Positions 14,196 through 22,887 are shown, numbered from the stretch's first letter. The stretch is DNA of 28,745 nucleotides from an uncultured Odoribacter sp. (GCA_905193145.1 CAJJNP010000020.1:1-28745); one strand, 5' to 3'. The notes: a model not told the origin generated them from the letters alone. Program-made: numbers and translations.

Positions 14196-17100
14196 ATGAA
14201 AGTGACTTTTTTTATAGACCGTCCTATTTTCTCGGCGGTATTGTCTATATTGATTGTGGTGATTGGTTGTATCGGGCTTTATTTGCTGCCAATTGACCAG
14301 TATCCGCAGATAACACCGCCGATGGTGAAAATATCGGCTTCTTATCCGGGGGCAAGTGCCCAGACCGTATCTCAGGCTGTTGCTACTCCTATTGAACAGG
14401 AATTAAACGGAACTCCCGGTATGCTTTATATGGAATCCAGCAGTTCGAATTCAGGAGGTTTGTCCATTAGTGTGACTTTTGATATCGCAACTAATCCCGA
14501 GTTGGCTGCTGTTGAAATCCAGAACCGTGTGAAGCTGGCAGAGTCTCGTTTGCCGGCAGAGGTGGTGCAGAATGGTATTTCGGTGGAGAAGCAGTCTTCC
14601 AATCAGTTGATGACGTTGACGTTGACATCTGAAGATCCGCGTTTTGACGAGATATATTTGAGTAACTTTGCTACAATCAACGTGGCGGATATTTTGAAAC
14701 GTATTCCGGGTGTTGGACGTGTTTCTAATATCGGTAGTCGCTATTATGGTATGATTTTGTGGGTAATGCCCGACCGTATGGCGAATTTTGGCTTGACAGT
14801 GAAGGATTTGCAGGATGCTCTGAAAGACCAGAACCGCGAGTCTGCTGCCGGAGAGTTAGGTAAGCAGCCGATGAGCGGGCAGGATATAACGATCCCTATT
14901 ATTGCGCAAGGACGTTTGTCTACGGTGGAAGAGTTTGAGAATATCGTTGTCCGTGCCAACCCGGATGGGTCTATTATTCGGGTGAGAGATGTGGCCTGTG
15001 TATCTTTGGAGGCTTCGTCTTATTCAACGGAGAGTGGAATGAACGGTGCCAATGCGGCTGTGTTGGGTATTTACACTGTCCCTGGAGCCAATGCCGTCGA
15101 GGTTGCAGAAAATGTCCGCAAGGCAATGGAGGAGATTAGTAAAAATTTCCCGGAAGGATTGGAGTGGGGTATTCCGTTTGATATTACATCCTATATTTCG
15201 CAATCTATTCACGAGGTGTACAAGACTTTGTTCGAAGCTTTGATATTGGTGATTCTGGTGGTGTTCCTTTCTTTGCAGAATTGGAGGGCTTCCTTGGTTC
15301 CGTTGGTTGCAGTGCCGATTTCTTTGGTTGGAACCTTCGGCGTAATGCTTGCAATGGGATTTTCATTGAACTTATTGACTCTGTTGGGATTGATTCTTTC
15401 TATCGGTATTGTGGTGGACGATGCGATTGTGGTGGTGGAAGCCGTTGAGAATTATATGGAAAAAGAGGGTTTGACTCCTTATCAGGCTACGAAGAAAGCC
15501 ATGGAAGGCTTGACCGGAGCGTTGATTGCAACATCTTTGGTGCTGGCAGCCGTCTTTGTTCCTGTAAGTTTCTTGGGTGGAATTACCGGTTTGCTGTATC
15601 GTCAGTTTGCCGTTACGATTGTGGTTTCCGTATTGATTTCAGCAGTAGTTGCCTTGACGTTAAGCCCGGCGATGTGTGCCATTATCTTGCGTCCGTCTCA
15701 TGGAAATAAGAATCTGGTTTTCCGTAAAATCAATACATGGTTGGCTTCCGGAAACAATAAATATGTCAATACATTGACTAAGGCTATCAAATATCCCCGC
15801 AGTGTTCTGGCAGGATTCGGTATTGTGCTTGTATTTATATTTGTCTTGAACTGGCTTATTCCGAGTAGCTTTATTCCCGAAGAAGATCAAGGATATTTTA
15901 AAGTGGAATTGGAACTTCCGGAAGGAGCGACCTTGGAGCGCACACGTGTCATCACGGATCGTGCCGTTGAGTTTCTGAAGAATTTGCCGGCAGTAGAGTA
16001 TGTGCAGAATGTGACCGGTTCCAGTCCCCGTGTAGGTACGAGTCAGGCGCGTTCTGAATTGACCGTAATTCTTCGGTCGTGGGAAGAACGTAAAGGCAAT
16101 AACATGGGGGTTGATGAAGTGATTGAGGAAGCGCGTAAAGAGTTGGAGAAGTATCCGGAATCGAAAGTCTATTTTTCGAAACCGCCGGTAATCCCCGGAT
16201 TAGGAACCTCCGGTGGATTTGAGTTGCAGGTGGAGGCTCGTGGTGGTGCTTCTTTTGAAAATCTGGTGTCTGCAGTTGATACTTTGATGGCTTATGCTTC
16301 GAAAAGTGAGGCGTTTACCGGACTTTCATCTTCTTTGCAGGCAGAGATTCCGCAGTTGTATTTTGATGTTGACCGGGATAAAGCCAAATTCCTTGGCATT
16401 CCGATGGCAGATATCTTTTCTACCATGAAGGCTTATACCGGCTCTGTTTATGTGAATGACTTTAATATGTTCAACCGTGTGTATAAAGTTTATATACAGG
16501 CTGAAGCGGACTATCGTGCACGTCGCGACAATATTGGAATGTTCTTCGTTCGTACATCCGGTGGCGACATGGTGCCGTTGACAGCTTTAGGAGAAGCGGA
16601 ATATACGACAGGGCCGGGAAGTATCCGTCGTTTCAATATGTTTACCACTGCGATTATCCGTGGTAATGCAGCTCCGGGATACAGTTCCGGTGAAGTGATG
16701 GATGAATTGGAGAAGATTGCCCGCGAACATTTGCCGGAAACTATAGGCTTGGAGTGGAGTGGTCTTTCTTATCAGGAGAAGCAGGCAGAAGGTCAGATGG
16801 GATTGGTGCTGTCGTTAGTGTTCCTTTTTGTGTTCCTGTTTTTGGCTGCGTTGTATGAAAGTTGGTTGGTGCCGATATCTGTGTTGCTTTCCTTGCCGGT
16901 TGCCGGTCTTGGAGCCTATTTGGGTATTGCTGCCTTAGGATTGAACAACGATATTTATTTCCAAATCGGTTTGGTGACATTGGTCGGATTGGCTGCTAAG
17001 AATGCGATTTTGATTGTTGAGTTCGCTAAAATGGAGGTGGATAAAGGAGTCGATGTCATTACAGCTGCCAAGACTGCTGCTTCGCTTCGTTTCCGTCCTA

Positions 17101-17303
17101 TATTGATGACGTCATTGGCTTTCGTGTTAGGTATGTTGCCTTTGGTAATGGCATCGGGTCCGGGATCTGCCAGCCGTCATTCGATAGGAACCGGTGTGTT
17201 CTTCGGTATGATTGTAGCGATCACAGTGGGTATTGTGCTTGTTCCTTTCTTCTTTGTGATGATTTACAAATTAAGAGACAAGATTGCCGGCATAAAAAAG
17301 TAG
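14196..17303 (+). CDS. RND multidrug efflux pump, HAE-1 (AcrB/MexB) family
   Basis: A 1035-residue inner-membrane proton-driven exporter, normal length for HAE-1 pumps. The N-terminus FFIDRPIFSAVLSI is the family start. There is one transmembrane helix, a large periplasmic porter loop, six helices (about 335-560), a second porter loop and five more helices. The proton-relay residues are present: Asp408 and Asp409 in GIVVDDAIVVVEAVENY, and Lys935 in GLAAKNAILIVEFAK. The motif GPGSASRHSIGTGVFFGM near the C-terminus is conserved in drug-type pumps rather than metal-type CusA, which favours drugs, detergents or bile salts as substrates. It sits between adaptor (22-base gap) and outer-membrane factor (28-base gap), so all three parts come from one transcript. 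No local TetR or AraC regulator was seen. Confidence 0.97.
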   Translation: MKVTFFIDRPIFSAVLSILIVVIGCIGLYLLPIDQYPQITPPMVKISASYPGASAQTVSQAVATPIEQELNGTPGMLYMESSSSNSGGLSISVTFDIATNPELAAVEIQNRVKLAESRLPAEVVQNGISVEKQSSNQLMTLTLTSEDPRFDEIYLSNFATINVADILKRIPGVGRVSNIGSRYYGMILWVMPDRMANFGLTVKDLQDALKDQNRESAAGELGKQPMSGQDITIPIIAQGRLSTVEEFENIVVRANPDGSIIRVRDVACVSLEASSYSTESGMNGANAAVLGIYTVPGANAVEVAENVRKAMEEISKNFPEGLEWGIPFDITSYISQSIHEVYKTLFEALILVILVVFLSLQNWRASLVPLVAVPISLVGTFGVMLAMGFSLNLLTLLGLILSIGIVVDDAIVVVEAVENYMEKEGLTPYQATKKAMEGLTGALIATSLVLAAVFVPVSFLGGITGLLYRQFAVTIVVSVLISAVVALTLSPAMCAIILRPSHGNKNLVFRKINTWLASGNNKYVNTLTKAIKYPRSVLAGFGIVLVFIFVLNWLIPSSFIPEEDQGYFKVELELPEGATLERTRVITDRAVEFLKNLPAVEYVQNVTGSSPRVGTSQARSELTVILRSWEERKGNNMGVDEVIEEARKELEKYPESKVYFSKPPVIPGLGTSGGFELQVEARGGASFENLVSAVDTLMAYASKSEAFTGLSSSLQAEIPQLYFDVDRDKAKFLGIPMADIFSTMKAYTGSVYVNDFNMFNRVYKVYIQAEADYRARRDNIGMFFVRTSGGDMVPLTALGEAEYTTGPGSIRRFNMFTTAIIRGNAAPGYSSGEVMDELEKIAREHLPETIGLEWSGLSYQEKQAEGQMGLVLSLVFLFVFLFLAALYESWLVPISVLLSLPVAGLGAYLGIAALGLNNDIYFQIGLVTLVGLAAKNAILIVEFAKMEVDKGVDVITAAKTAASLRFRPILMTSLAFVLGMLPLVMASGPGSASRHSIGTGVFFGMIVAITVGIVLVPFFFVMIYKLRDKIAGIKK

Positions 17304-17331
17304 GTGTTTATTTAATTTACAATTTAATTCT

Positions 17332-18684
17332 ATGAAGAGAATATATATATGGGGACTGGTCATGATGGCATTGGCGGTATCTTCTTGTAAATTGGGCAAG
17401 AAATACACCCGTCCGGAACTGGATTTACCTGAAAATATTGATGGAGTGCAGGGGGATACCACTTCGGTCAGCGGGATTCATTGGTCAGAACTTTATCAGG
17501 ATACTGTTTTGCAGAATTTGATTCGTCAGACATTGGAATACAATAAAAATTTGCAAGCGGCTGCAGCGAGAGTGAAAGAGATGATGGAGGGAAAACGGAT
17601 CAGTAATGCAGATTTGTATCCTAAGATAGATGCTCAAGTTGTGGGCGAATATAAAGATGCTGCTTCTACGAGCGAAACATACGGGGGTAAAGGACTATTG
17701 TCTTGGGAGTTGGATATCTGGGGTAAACTGCGTTGGGGAAACCAGGCTGCTTTAGCAGATTATCTGGGAAGTGTGGCAGGACAGCGTGCTTTGCGCATCA
17801 CATTGATTGCACAGGTGGCGCAAGCCTATTTTGAATTGACGGCTTTGGATCAGGAGTATGCTATTGTGAAACAGACACTGGCTGCTCGTCAGGAGGGTGT
17901 TCGCTTGGCAAGGCTTCGTTTTGAAGGAGGTTTGACATCAGAAACTTCATTGCGTCAGGCACAGGTGGAGCTTGCCCGTACACAAACATTGATTCCTGAT
18001 TTGGAAAAAAATATTCGGATGAAGGAAAATCAGATTGCCCTTTTGGCCGGACAGTATCCGGGACCGACTCAGCGTGGTCAAGGGTTGGAACAGCAGACAT
18101 TGCCTGCAACTCTTCCGGTTGGTTTGCCTTCTCAGTTGTTGGAACGTCGTCCGGATATTGTTCAGGCTGAATATAAATTGCGTGCTGCACATGCCAAAGT
18201 AGGAATCGCTTTTACGAGTTTGTTTCCCAAGATAACATTGACCGGTAAGGCCGGATTGGAAAGCAGTTCGTTGTCGGATTTCTTGAAGTCTCCTTACTAT
18301 TTCTTTGGAGGAGAATTGTTGGAACCGATATTTAATATGGGTAAAAACCGTGCAAAATTGCGTGTGGCAAAAGCAGCGAGAGAGCAAGAGGTATATGCTT
18401 ACCAACAGACGGTTTTGACTGCTTTTTCTGAAGTCAGCAATGCTTTGATTGCATCATCGAAAAGTCGTGAAATCCGGGAATCCCGTAAAAAGCTGGAACA
18501 GGCTTCCCGTTCGGCTCTCGATCTCGCAACCCTGCAGTATATTAACGGTATTACCAATTATCTGGATGTGCTGGATGCGCAGCGTAGTTATTTTGATGCC
18601 CAGATAGGTTTGAATAATGCTATTCGTGATGAACTTTTGACTACCGTACAGCTCTATAAGGTGTTGGGCGGTGGAGATGAATAA
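17332..18684 (+). CDS. TolC/OprM-family outer-membrane efflux lipoprotein
   Basis: A 450-residue outer-membrane channel of the NodT/OprM type, the exit duct of the RND system encoded just upstream. The signal peptide ends in lipobox VSSC with Cys19. Two repeated OEP domains are visible. The first (about 65-245) has ETLEYNKNLQAAAARVKEM-like helices, WELDIWGKLRW (typical of OprM proteins) and a long ARQEGVRLARLRFEGGLTSETSLRQAQVELA helix. The second begins with LLERRPDIVQAEYKLRAAHAKVGIAFTSLFPKITLTG and ends with a YINGITNYLDVLDAQRSYFDAQ helix. Length is normal. It ends the operon; no clear T-tailed hairpin was found in the first 100 bases after its stop. Confidence 0.95.
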   Translation: MKRIYIWGLVMMALAVSSCKLGKKYTRPELDLPENIDGVQGDTTSVSGIHWSELYQDTVLQNLIRQTLEYNKNLQAAAARVKEMMEGKRISNADLYPKIDAQVVGEYKDAASTSETYGGKGLLSWELDIWGKLRWGNQAALADYLGSVAGQRALRITLIAQVAQAYFELTALDQEYAIVKQTLAARQEGVRLARLRFEGGLTSETSLRQAQVELARTQTLIPDLEKNIRMKENQIALLAGQYPGPTQRGQGLEQQTLPATLPVGLPSQLLERRPDIVQAEYKLRAAHAKVGIAFTSLFPKITLTGKAGLESSSLSDFLKSPYYFFGGELLEPIFNMGKNRAKLRVAKAAREQEVYAYQQTVLTAFSEVSNALIASSKSREIRESRKKLEQASRSALDLATLQYINGITNYLDVLDAQRSYFDAQIGLNNAIRDELLTTVQLYKVLGGGDE

Positions 18685-18834
18685 ACTAAAGATATTTTTT
18701 TATTGAACCCTAAAAGTCCGACGAGAGGTTGATAATGTGGTAGAAGAGTATGATGCCCAACAGCAGAAGAGAGAATTATCGATAAGGATGTAATCAATAA
18801 TTTATAGATAATCGTAAGTATACTAAATATTTTG

Positions 18835-18842
18835 TACTTTTG
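18835..18842 (+). promoter_or_regulatory. Candidate -7 element of the structured leader
   Basis: TACTTTTG matches TANNTTTG. A start near 18849 would give a leader of about 264 bases before the ATG at 19113, including all the hairpins. No TTTG is seen at 19-22 bases upstream. Confidence 0.45.
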
Positions 18843-18911
18843 TATTCGGATAGAGGCAACTCTTTCCAAGACATATTAGAATTAAAAAGAAGCGTTATGC
18901 TTATCTTGTAG

Positions 18912-19030
18912 TTTTGAGAACGTAGGAAATTTTCAAAAAGAATGTACAAGGATAGCATAGTGGTTCTCACGCTATAGCGTGGGCTGCTATTACTATATCT
19001 GTACATTCGGGTTTCCTACGACCTTCAAAA
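18912..19030. repeat. Long nested inverted repeat (119 bases), candidate structured RNA
   Basis: Five paired segments nest in order around one centre: TTTTGA (18912-18917) with 19025-19030; CGTAGGAAA (18921-18929) with 19012-19020; GAATGTACA (18940-18948) with 19000-19008; ATAGCA (18952-18957) with 18985-18990; and CTCACGC (18966-18972) with 18977-18983 (one G-T pair) around TATA. The innermost part contains a perfect 14-base palindrome (18968-18981). All but that one pair are Watson-Crick, with asymmetric internal loops. It is not a simple terminator because no T-run follows. It could be a leader RNA element, a small RNA, or a palindromic mobile repeat. Confidence 0.8.
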
Positions 19031-19046
19031 TTAAGATGTGACATTG

Positions 19047-19093
19047 CAGTACCACGCTTCCGTGTTTAATAACTAAAAGCTAAGAAGGTACTG
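19047..19093 (+). other. Second leader hairpin, near the lipoprotein start
   Basis: CAGTACC (19047-19053) pairs perfectly with GGTACTG (19087-19093), enclosing a small CACG/CGTG hairpin (19053-19064, sharing one base with the outer stem, so the two may be alternatives). It ends 19 bases before the ATG at 19113, close enough to influence ribosome access. Confidence 0.5.
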
Positions 19094-19112
19094 GTAGGCA
19101 TAATAGAAAATT

Positions 19113-20834
19113 ATGAAAAAACAACTGTTTTTATTGATGCTTTCTGCAGTGTTTATTCTTGCCGGATGCGACAAGGAAAATGACGATGCTGATGTTTTTA
19201 CCCCACCTACACAGGAACAACTTGTCCAAAACGCTTATGCTGACAATGAAAATACGGGAGGCGGTTTCTCGTTCACAACAGATGCCCCATGGACTGCGAC
19301 GGTAGAAGAAGTGTTACCCCAGAACCCATCATCCATGCAGGTGAAATCAGCAACACGTTCTTCCGGAAATAATGTGGTTTGGCTGAAACTCTATAACGGA
19401 AATAGCGAAGCATATAGTGGTGAGGCTGGAACTATTACACTCCGCATAGAAATTGACCAGAACTATACGGGTGAACGGCGTGAGGCTACGATTACAATTC
19501 GTTCTGGTAATAATACATTTATTGTGACAGTTATCCAGGAAGGAACCAAACAGGATGGTAGCGAAAATGAACCCCCGGTTAAGGTGACTAAGATTACTCT
19601 TGACAAAACAACACTATCACTTGAAGCTGGAGCCAAGGCAACTCTTACTGCTACCGTAGAGCCTACTGATGCCACAATTAAATCGGTGGTATGGTCAAGC
19701 AGTAATTTAGAGGTTGCAACGGTAAATCCCATAACCGGAGAAATTGTTGCAATAGCTGACGGGAATGCTGTCATTACGGCAACCTCTTCTTCCAATAAGG
19801 AGGTTGCAGCATCATGTACAGTAACCGTTGGAAATAACGAACCTGTTGTTTCAAAGGCTTTTGTCAATAAGATTGAACGTACGGTAAACTATTGGGATAA
19901 ATTGCCTGTTTCGGAATATAATGAAGATGAAGTGAATTATTCGTTTGAATATGATGACCGCAATCGTATATCTTCGTATACAATTGACTTTAAGCCCACT
20001 TATGAGCAGGGAGAGGAAAGACAACTTATCAGCAAAATCGACTATTCAGCATCTGACCGCCTCCGCATAGAAGACCAATGGTCTGATAAGAGCCAAAAGG
20101 AAATCTACGATATTCTACTCAATGAAAAAGGATTTATCACAAAAGGTGAGTCATGGCCTACTTTGTATGAACCTCTCGAAACATATCAAATTGAGTATAA
20201 TAGTGAAGATCGTGTTTCGCGAGTGTCTTATTCCAAATATTGGAGTACGTTTGTTTATAAAGACGGGGTACTTTCCGGTGGTAAAGACTTTGATGGAACA
20301 GATGTGTATGAGACGTCTGGATTTGAACAAAACTTTGGTCAGGTAGCTAATGATAAGTTGAATATAGATGTCAATATGTTGTTTATGCCTGGTTTCTTTT
20401 CAGAAGAACCGGAACGGGGAGACGTGCCGAGTCGCCTTGGTCGTTTAGCTTTGCTTCGGTTAGCCGGACGTGGTATGGACCGTTATATAACCTTAGACGG
20501 ATTATCCTGGAGTCAAGACGAGACCAGCATGAATTTTCCAGAAGGCTGGTCAGAACCTAATGTAACAGTTCATAAAAGCTATGAATTCTTTTCTTATGAC
20601 TGGGATGAAGAGTTAGGGCTGGATTATACTTTTAACAATGATGGTACGGTTGCTGCAATTTCAGCCAGTGCAACCATGCAGAAAATTAAGAAAGAGTTTG
20701 ATATTGTAGTGGGGAGCGAACTAATACGTCCTGGATATCCGGAAGCCGGATATAAATATGAAATCAAAAACCGGAAAGAGACAGTAGTGGACAAGGGAAT
20801 AAATACAATTACCTATAAATTCAGTTATCGTTAA
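19113..20834 (+). CDS. Surface lipoprotein with BACON-like and BIG2-like domains
   Basis: A 573-residue lipoprotein: signal peptide ending in LAGC with Cys19, followed by DKENDDAD, an acidic stretch like the surface-export signal of Bacteroidota lipoproteins. Residues about 45-145 resemble a BACON domain (FSFTTDAPWTATVEE, then VTVIQEG at the end). Residues about 156-241 are a BIG2 bacterial Ig-like domain (VTKITLDKTTLSLEAGAKATLTATVEPTDATIKSVVWSSSN is its classic opening; SCTVTVG closes it). The remainder has weak YD-repeat-like strands (FEYDDRNRISSY, IEYNSEDRVSRV, FVYKDGVLSGG), close to DUF4595-type Bacteroidota lipoproteins. No catalytic motif is seen. It stands alone with structured DNA on both sides. 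A surface binding or adhesion role is inference. Confidence 0.8.
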   Translation: MKKQLFLLMLSAVFILAGCDKENDDADVFTPPTQEQLVQNAYADNENTGGGFSFTTDAPWTATVEEVLPQNPSSMQVKSATRSSGNNVVWLKLYNGNSEAYSGEAGTITLRIEIDQNYTGERREATITIRSGNNTFIVTVIQEGTKQDGSENEPPVKVTKITLDKTTLSLEAGAKATLTATVEPTDATIKSVVWSSSNLEVATVNPITGEIVAIADGNAVITATSSSNKEVAASCTVTVGNNEPVVSKAFVNKIERTVNYWDKLPVSEYNEDEVNYSFEYDDRNRISSYTIDFKPTYEQGEERQLISKIDYSASDRLRIEDQWSDKSQKEIYDILLNEKGFITKGESWPTLYEPLETYQIEYNSEDRVSRVSYSKYWSTFVYKDGVLSGGKDFDGTDVYETSGFEQNFGQVANDKLNIDVNMLFMPGFFSEEPERGDVPSRLGRLALLRLAGRGMDRYITLDGLSWSQDETSMNFPEGWSEPNVTVHKSYEFFSYDWDEELGLDYTFNNDGTVAAISASATMQKIKKEFDIVVGSELIRPGYPEAGYKYEIKNRKETVVDKGINTITYKFSYR

Positions 20835-20840
20835 TTTTAT

Positions 20841-20888
20841 ATTTTCCATTCTCTTCTATGCAGAATTGTATACTAGAGAATGGAAAAT
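20841..20888. terminator. Perfect 14-bp hairpin after the lipoprotein gene
   Basis: ATTTTCCATTCTCT (20841-20854) pairs exactly with 20875-20888 around a 20-base loop, starting six bases after the stop codon. It lacks a following T-run on the plus strand, so it may slow or stabilise a 3' end rather than act as a classical terminator. Confidence 0.55.
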
Positions 20889-21039
20889 CTGTGATACGTC
20901 AAGACTTTGCGGAATTCTGTAAGAGGATAGGTGTTCGGCTTTCAGCAGTCTCTTGTTTTTATTCAGATTCCTCTTGTTGTTGCATATGCTGACAATGATT
21001 TTATCAACACGTAATGGTTGCATGAATTGCAAACGTTGT

Positions 21040-21083
21040 TGCCGTTTGCCAGTCTTGCTTGGATATGGCAAACGGCATTTTCT
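21040..21083 (+). terminator. Rho-independent terminator
   Basis: TGCCGTTTGCCA (21040-21051) pairs perfectly with 21066-21077 around a 14-base loop and is followed by TTTTCT on the plus strand. It faces the lipoprotein direction; the convergent ABC-F gene ends at 21085, and on that strand no T-run follows the stem. Confidence 0.75.
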
Positions 21084-21084
21084 A

Positions 21085-22728
21085 TTAAATATTTCTTTTC
21101 TCTATTTCTCTTAGGTTTTCCATTTTCTTTTTACGAAGGAAACCGTTGATGTCTTCCAAGTGTTCTGTCACTTTTTTATTTCCGAATTCATATACTTTTG
21201 TTACCAGTCCGTTGAGGAAATCTCGGTCGTGAGATACGACAATCACTGTACCGTCAAAATCTATTAAGGCATTTTTCAAAATGTCTTTGGTCTTTAAATC
21301 CAAATGATTGGTCGGCTCGTCGAGAATCAGCAGGTTGACCGGCTGAAGTAATAGTTTTATCATGGCAAGTCGTGTTCTTTCACCGCCTGATAATACTTTT
21401 ACCTTTTTGTCAATATCATCTCCGCTGAACATGAAGGCTCCGAGCAGGTTTTTGGTATTGCTTTTCAGTTCCAAAGGAGTTACGTCATCGACAGTTTGGA
21501 AAACGGTCAGGTCTTCATCCATCAGCGAGGCTGCATTTTGTGCAAAGTATCCGATTTGGACATTGTGTCCTAAAGTCAGCTTACCGGTATAGTCTGTGAT
21601 TTCTCCCATAAGACATTTTACCAGAGTTGACTTACCTTCACCGTTTCTTCCGACAAAAGCTACTTTTTCGCCACGTTGGATGGTGAAGCCGGCATGATTG
21701 AACACTTCATAGTCTCCATAGTGTTTTGATAAATCGTCTACGATAACGGGGTAGCTGCCGGAACGGGGTGCCGGTGGAAATTTCAGTCGCAATGCGGAGG
21801 TGTCTTCTTCATCTACTTCCAGGATTTCCAGTTTTTCCAACATTTTTACGCGGGACTGTACCTGTAGAGTTTTTGAGTAAGTCCCCTTGAAACGTTCGAT
21901 GAATTCCTTGGTCTCAGCAATCATTTTCTGTTGCTCGTCATAAGCTTTTTGTTGCTGGGCTCGGCGTTCCTTGCGTAGTTCCAGATATTTTGAATAGTTG
22001 ACCTTGTAGTCGTAAATACGTCCCATGGTCACTTCAATGGTACGGGTTGTTATATTGTCAATAAATGTCTTGTCGTGAGAGATGACAACAACGGCTTTCC
22101 CGTTGTTTATCAAAAACTCTTCCAGCCATTGGATTGAGTCTATATCCAGGTGATTGGTAGGCTCGTCAAGAAGCAGGACATCCGGATTTTTCAGCAGCAT
22201 TTTGGCCAATTCGATACGCATGCGCCATCCGCCACTGAAATCGCTGGTCTGACGTTGCAAGTCTTCGCGCTTGAACCCTAAACCTAAAAGGGTTTTCTCT
22301 ACATCTGCTTCAAAGTGGGTGAGGTCAATGCTATAGAACTTCTCGCTTAGGGAGGAGACCTCTTCAATCAACTTATAATATTCAGGAGACTCATAATCCG
22401 TGCGTTCTGTCAATTGACGGTTGAGTTCGTCAATACGCTTTTCCATAGCAAACAGATGTGCAAAAGCCTGAGATGCCTCTTCGTACACCGTTCTTCCGTC
22501 TTCAGTCATTAAATGTTGCGGGAGGTAGGCGATAACAGTATCTTTAGGGGCAGAAACATTTCCGCGTGTCGGTTTGCGTTCTCCGGCCAGAATCTTCAGT
22601 AGGGTTGATTTCCCTGCTCCGTTTTTACCCATAAGGGCTATTCTATCCTTTTCATTGATTTGGAAAGAGATGTCCTTAAACAAGGCTCTGTCACCAAATT
22701 CTACAGTCAATGCATCAACTGAAATCAT
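21085..22728 (-). CDS. ABC-F family ATP-binding protein
   Basis: A 547-residue soluble protein with two ATP-binding domains and no membrane segments, as in translation-acting ABC-F proteins (EttA, Uup, YbiT) that bind the ribosomal E site. The first domain has GKNGAGKST (34-42), the signature FSGGWRMR and EPTNHLD followed by VVISHDKTFID. The charged linker (about 245-325, KERRAQQQKAYDEQQKMI) is the P-site tRNA-interaction motif. The second domain has GRNGEGKST, LSGGERTR, EPTNHLD and VVSHDRDFL. All ATPase residues appear intact. It resembles the YbiT-type group more than the antibiotic-resistance ABC-Fs, judged by general sequence, so a housekeeping translation role is more likely than drug resistance. 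It may be read in part from the tRNA promoter upstream. Confidence 0.93.
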   Translation of the reverse strand: MISVDALTVEFGDRALFKDISFQINEKDRIALMGKNGAGKSTLLKILAGERKPTRGNVSAPKDTVIAYLPQHLMTEDGRTVYEEASQAFAHLFAMEKRIDELNRQLTERTDYESPEYYKLIEEVSSLSEKFYSIDLTHFEADVEKTLLGLGFKREDLQRQTSDFSGGWRMRIELAKMLLKNPDVLLLDEPTNHLDIDSIQWLEEFLINNGKAVVVISHDKTFIDNITTRTIEVTMGRIYDYKVNYSKYLELRKERRAQQQKAYDEQQKMIAETKEFIERFKGTYSKTLQVQSRVKMLEKLEILEVDEEDTSALRLKFPPAPRSGSYPVIVDDLSKHYGDYEVFNHAGFTIQRGEKVAFVGRNGEGKSTLVKCLMGEITDYTGKLTLGHNVQIGYFAQNAASLMDEDLTVFQTVDDVTPLELKSNTKNLLGAFMFSGDDIDKKVKVLSGGERTRLAMIKLLLQPVNLLILDEPTNHLDLKTKDILKNALIDFDGTVIVVSHDRDFLNGLVTKVYEFGNKKVTEHLEDINGFLRKKKMENLREIEKRNI

Positions 22729-22763
22729 AAATAGCTGTAATTGTATTCTTGTTTATATTGCAT

Positions 22764-22793
22764 AAAAAAAGAGTCAGGATAAACCTGACTCTT
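22764..22793 (-). terminator. Terminator of the first tRNA-Leu gene
   Basis: A perfect 10-bp stem (AAGAGTCAGG at 22769-22778 with 22784-22793) and 5-base loop; on the minus strand a T-run follows (22770 down to 22764). It lies 9 bases beyond the tRNA 3' end. Confidence 0.9.
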
Positions 22794-22802
22794 CGCCTTT
22801 TG

Positions 22803-22887
22803 TACTCAGGGCGGGAATCGAACCCGCACGTCTGTTGAGGACACTGGATTTTGAGTCCAGCGCGTCTACCAATTCCGCCACCTGAGC
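22803..22887 (-). tRNA. tRNA-Leu (anticodon CAA), copy 1
   Basis: An 85-base class II tRNA read from 22887 down to 22803. Acceptor GCTCAGG pairs with CCTGAGT, with a G1-U72 wobble at the end. The anticodon arm is CTGGA-CTCAAAA-TCCAG, giving anticodon CAA (reads UUG). The long variable arm has a GTC/GAC stem, and the T-arm is GCGGG-TTCGATT-CCCGC. The discriminator is A and CCA is not encoded, as usual in this phylum. A second identical copy lies at 23745-23829. Confidence 0.97.

Larger units (their letters stand above)
18685..19112. other. Intergenic region, structured leader of the lipoprotein gene
   Basis: These 428 bases separate the efflux operon from the lipoprotein gene and hold no convincing gene. 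From 18835 on they contain a candidate -7 element, a small GCAA-tetraloop hairpin (AGAG/CTCT at 18852-18863), an AAGC/GCTT hairpin near 18890-18902, the long nested inverted repeat at 18912-19030 and a further hairpin at 19047-19093. The first 150 bases show nothing recognisable. Confidence 0.65.

Noticed and set aside
18912..19030. Integron attC site as explanation for the nested hairpin
   Set aside because: The ends lack the GTTRRRY/RYYYAAC core sites and there is no integrase or cassette-like array.
18912..19030. Retron or invertible-promoter element as explanation
   Set aside because: No reverse transcriptase or site-specific recombinase gene lies in the window, and the arms are too close together to flank a promoter.
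20856..21071. 71-codon minus-strand frame downstream of the ABC-F gene
   Set aside because: It spans several hairpins, shows no domain, and has no promoter or start signal of its own.
21085..22728. ABC-F gene as an antibiotic-resistance (Msr/Optr-type) determinant
   Set aside because: Overall sequence resembles chromosomal YbiT-like ABC-F proteins and no resistance-gene context or mobile element is nearby.
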